DNA from: Oscillospiraceae bacterium
GTDB lineage: Bacteria; Bacillota; Clostridia; Oscillospirales; Oscillospiraceae
DNA: 8,246 bases
Reading direction: 5' to 3'
Assembly (NCBI GenBank): GCA_017409645.1
Contig: JAFQSI010000015.1
Span: forward strand, 1-8,246
Of this stretch, positions 6,197 to 8,246 are shown piece by piece; positions within the stretch are counted from its first letter, which is position 1; every line of letters starts with the position of its first letter. The notes below the pieces were generated by a model. That model was not told the origin of the DNA. It did no database searches and saw nothing but the letters and a program-made list of their open reading frames with translations. Both the position numbers and the translations under genes were made by a program.

Positions 6197-7387
6197 ATGC
6201 ACGTTTACGCTGACAACGCCGCCACCACGCGGGTTTCGAAGACGGCGCTCGACGCCATGCTTCCCTACTTCACCGAGATCTACGGCAACCCCAGCAGTCT
6301 CCACTCCGTCGGCCAGGAGGCCAAGGAGGCCCTGGAGAATGCCCGAGAGCGGATCGCCGGGCATCTCGGCTGCCAGCCCAGGGAGATTTACTTCACCTCC
6401 GGCGGCACCGAATCTGACAACATGGCCATCCGCACCGCCGCCGCCCTGGGCGCGCGAAAGGGCAAGCGCCATATCATCTCCACCGCCTTTGAGCATCATG
6501 CCGTCCTGCATACCCTGAAAAAGCTGGAAAAAGAGGGCTTCGAGGTCACTCTGCTCTCTGTGAAGGACGATCACAACATCACCGCCGACCAAGTCAGGGC
6601 CGCCCTTCGGGAGGACACCTGTCTGGTGACCTGCATGTTCGCCAACAACGAGATCGGCTCCGTGCTGCCTGTCCGGGAGATCGGCGCAGTTTGTAAGGAA
6701 GCGGGCGTCATTTTCCACACCGACGCCGTCCAGGCTGTGGGCCACCTGCCCATCCACGTCAAGGACGACAACATCGACATGCTCTCCCTCTCCGGCCACA
6801 AGTTCCACGGCCCCCGGGGCGTAGGCGTCCTCTATATCCGCCGGGGCATTGCCCCCGCCAACCTCATCGAGGGCGGCGGCCAGGAGCGGGGCAAGCGGCC
6901 CGGCACCGAGAATCTGCCCGGCATCATGGGCATGGCGGCGGCTCTGGATGACGCCATCGCAAACATGGACGCCCACACCGCCCATGTGACCGCCCTCCGG
7001 GACAAGCTGATCGCGGGTCTGAGCAAGATCCCCCACTGCGTCCTCAACGGCGACCCGGTGGACCGGCTCCCCGGCAACGTTTCCTTCTGCTTCGAGGGCA
7101 TCGAGGGCGAGAGCCTGCTGCTGTTGCTGGATGCGAAGGGCATCTGCGCCAGCTCCGGCTCCGCCTGCACCTCCGGCTCCCTGGACCCCAGCCATGTGCT
7201 GCTGGCCATCGGCCGCCCCCACGAGATCGCCCACGGCTCCCTGCGCCTTTCCCTCTGCGCCGACAACACCGACGAGGAGATCGACCATATTTTGGCTGTC
7301 GTCCCCCAGGTGGTCGAATACCTGCGAAAAATGTCCCCCGTGTGGAAGGACCTGGAGGCAGGCAAGCGGCAGTATATCACCCCTTAA
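6197..7387 (+). CDS. nifS: Cysteine desulfurase (NifS/IscS family)
   Basis: A PLP enzyme of 396 aa that takes sulfur from cysteine as a persulfide, releases alanine and passes sulfur to the scaffold protein. Visible features: the N-terminal YADNAATT (4-11), TSGGTESDN (67-75), H101 in FEHHAV, D176 and Q179 in HTDAVQA. The PLP-binding lysine is K202 in SGHKFHGPRG and the catalytic cysteine is C324 in SSGSACTSGS. The long loop around C324 is typical of group I enzymes. ATG 6197 is preferred: GGAGGG at 6184-6189 is 7 nt upstream. An ATG at 6182 overlaps this site. The absence of other nitrogen-fixation genes and the clostridial pairing with NifU and Rrf2 indicate housekeeping Fe-S assembly, not nitrogenase maturation. 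Confidence 0.96.
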   Translation: MHVYADNAATTRVSKTALDAMLPYFTEIYGNPSSLHSVGQEAKEALENARERIAGHLGCQPREIYFTSGGTESDNMAIRTAAALGARKGKRHIISTAFEHHAVLHTLKKLEKEGFEVTLLSVKDDHNITADQVRAALREDTCLVTCMFANNEIGSVLPVREIGAVCKEAGVIFHTDAVQAVGHLPIHVKDDNIDMLSLSGHKFHGPRGVGVLYIRRGIAPANLIEGGGQERGKRPGTENLPGIMGMAAALDDAIANMDAHTAHVTALRDKLIAGLSKIPHCVLNGDPVDRLPGNVSFCFEGIEGESLLLLLDAKGICASSGSACTSGSLDPSHVLLAIGRPHEIAHGSLRLSLCADNTDEEIDHILAVVPQVVEYLRKMSPVWKDLEAGKRQYITP

Positions 7388-7401
7388 CCGAACATCAAAC
7401 C

Positions 7402-7449
7402 GTAGGGGCGAGCCTCGCTCGCCCGCGGGCGACCAAGGGTCGCCCCTAC
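7402..7449. repeat. GTAGGGGCG-type palindromic repeat between nifS and nifU
   Basis: The outer arms GTAGGGGCG (7402-7410) and CGCCCCTAC (7441-7449) pair over 9 bp. The same bases can instead form two tandem hairpins: GGGCGAG/CTCGCCC (7406-7424) and GGGCGACC/GGTCGCCC (7427-7445). It lacks a T-run, so read-through to nifU is likely, but it could affect mRNA stability or the relative level of the two proteins. Same family as 6052-6085. Confidence 0.65.
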
Positions 7450-7477
7450 ATTCTGAATCATAAAGGAGAAAACTATC

Positions 7478-7924
7478 ATGGCTCTTTACAGTGAAAAGGT
7501 TATGGATCACTTCATGAACCCCCGGAACGTGGGCTCCATCGAGAACGCCAGCGGCGTGGGCGAGGTGGGCAACGCCAAGTGCGGCGATATCATGAAGATC
7601 TATCTGCAGATCGAGAACGACATCATCGTGGACGTGAAATTTGAGACGTTTGGCTGCGGCAGCGCCATCGCCAGCTCCTCCATGGCCACGGAGATGATCC
7701 TGGGCAAATCCATCCACGAGGCCATGGCCCTTACCAACAAGGCCGTCGCCGAGGCTCTGGACGGTCTGCCCGCCCACAAGATGCACTGCTCCGTCCTGGC
7801 CGAGGAGGCCATCAAGAACGCCCTGAAGGACTACTTCGACAAGAATCACATCCCCTACGACCCCGCCGACTTCCCGGAGCTTGATCACGACGAGCTGCAT
7901 GAAGCCGTCCACGGCGAGGACTGA
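7478..7924 (+). CDS. nifU: Fe-S cluster assembly scaffold, clostridial NifU/IscU type
   Basis: A single-domain scaffold of 148 aa on which Fe-S clusters are built from sulfur supplied by the desulfurase. The three ligand cysteines are present: C35 in GNAKCGD, C60 in FGCGSA and C104 in MHCSVLAEEAI. The conserved D37 is also present. The chaperone-contact motif of IscU (LPPVK) reads LPAHK, in keeping with clostridial proteins that work without HscA/HscB. The C-terminal tail (about 124-148) is acidic and His-containing (DFPELDHDELHEAVHGED). ATG 7478 has AGGAG (7464-7468) 9 nt upstream. The Rrf2 gene follows after 3 nt. Confidence 0.95.
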   Translation: MALYSEKVMDHFMNPRNVGSIENASGVGEVGNAKCGDIMKIYLQIENDIIVDVKFETFGCGSAIASSSMATEMILGKSIHEAMALTNKAVAEALDGLPAHKMHCSVLAEEAIKNALKDYFDKNHIPYDPADFPELDHDELHEAVHGED

Positions 7925-7927
7925 GTC

Positions 7928-8246
7928 ATGATCGTCTCGTCCAAGGGGCGCTACGCCCTGCGGGTGATGGTGGCCCTGGCCCAGCGGCAGGACGGGGGCT
8001 ACACCCCCCTGAAGGACATCGCCGAAAGCGAGGGCATCTCCCGCAAGTATCTGGAGTCCATCATGACCATCCTCAGCAAGGCGGGCTTCGTGGACGCCTC
8101 CCACGGCAAAAACGGCGGCTACCGCCTGAACCGGCCCGTGGACCGGTATACCGTGGGCGACATCCTGCGCCTGACCGAGGGGGATCTCAGCCCCGTCAGC
8201 TGCGACGCCCAGTGCGAGCGCAGCTGCCCCAGCCGCCCCATGTGGG
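7928..8246 (+). CDS. Rrf2-family, IscR-like transcription regulator, cut by window end
   Basis: An N-terminal fragment of 106 residues, open at the window edge. It begins MIVSSKGRYALRVMVALAQ, continues LKDIAESEGISRKYLESIM, and has the Rrf2 wing NGGYRL at 62-67. Three cysteines, C92, C96 and C100, follow in the linker where IscR binds its 2Fe-2S cluster (E. coli IscR uses three cysteines there, spaced more widely). The residue equivalent to IscR E43, involved in DNA-site choice, is Glu here. GAGGA (7916-7920) lies 7 nt before the ATG, inside nifU, so it is in the same operon. A cluster-responsive repressor of this operon is the likely role. A CymR-like cysteine regulator is the main alternative, but the clustered cysteines argue against it. 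Confidence 0.9.
   Translation, partial: MIVSSKGRYALRVMVALAQRQDGGYTPLKDIAESEGISRKYLESIMTILSKAGFVDASHGKNGGYRLNRPVDRYTVGDILRLTEGDLSPVSCDAQCERSCPSRPMW

Noticed and set aside
6197..7924. Nitrogen fixation function for nifS and nifU
   Set aside because: The scaffold lacks the extra domains of true nitrogenase NifU and the neighbour is an Rrf2 regulator; this is the general clostridial Fe-S pathway.
6161..8104. Minus-strand frame of 647 codons over the nifS-nifU-rrf2 genes
   Set aside because: Antisense to three recognised genes and passes through an intergenic repeat.

Overview
The window reads as chromosomal DNA from a high-GC member of the Clostridia, most likely an Oscillospiraceae-type gut anaerobe. 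This rests on a clostridial-type nifS-nifU-Rrf2 operon, a RemB (DUF370) protein, strong AGGAGG-type ribosome binding sites and several families of palindromic intergenic repeats that I associate with that group. Taxonomy is inference. No replication, phage, transposase, CRISPR or RNA gene was seen.

Layout. (1) Positions 1-1860, plus strand: the 3' end of methylglyoxal synthase (mgsA), a long repeat-made hairpin, then hisS and remB with one base between them, closed by a strong intrinsic terminator. (2) Positions 1861-2078: a MITE-like multi-hairpin element between two convergent transcription units. The terminators on either side of it share the same 12-bp stem. (3) Positions 2079-6020, minus strand: an OmpR/PhoB-type response regulator, a HAMP-type sensor histidine kinase and an HtrA/DegP-like membrane-anchored protease. 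They are read in that order and end at a terminator. Both gaps inside this unit (311 and 131 nt) are filled largely with structured repeats. (4) Positions 5963-6196: a divergent control region. It has a candidate minus-strand promoter for the response regulator, a good TTGACA-N17-TATGCT promoter for the Fe-S operon, and a 24-nt sequence present twice that looks like an operator. (5) Positions 6197-8246, plus strand: cysteine desulfurase, NifU-type Fe-S scaffold and an Rrf2/IscR-like regulator cut by the window edge.

How the genes work together. The desulfurase supplies sulfur to the NifU scaffold. The Rrf2 protein, with three clustered cysteines, is the obvious candidate to sense cluster status and bind the duplicated sequence at the promoter. 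The kinase-regulator pair next to HtrA suggests an envelope or protein-quality stress response, comparable in arrangement to CssRS-HtrA or WalRK-HtrA of other Firmicutes.

The most unusual content is non-coding. Six repeat blocks of four families occupy nearly every intergenic space over about 80 nt, including spaces inside operons, and two of them overlap stop codons. The best leads are the duplicated operator-like sequence at 6122-6194, the hairpin-linker array at 5071-5264 and a 20-codon ORF coupled to the kinase start.
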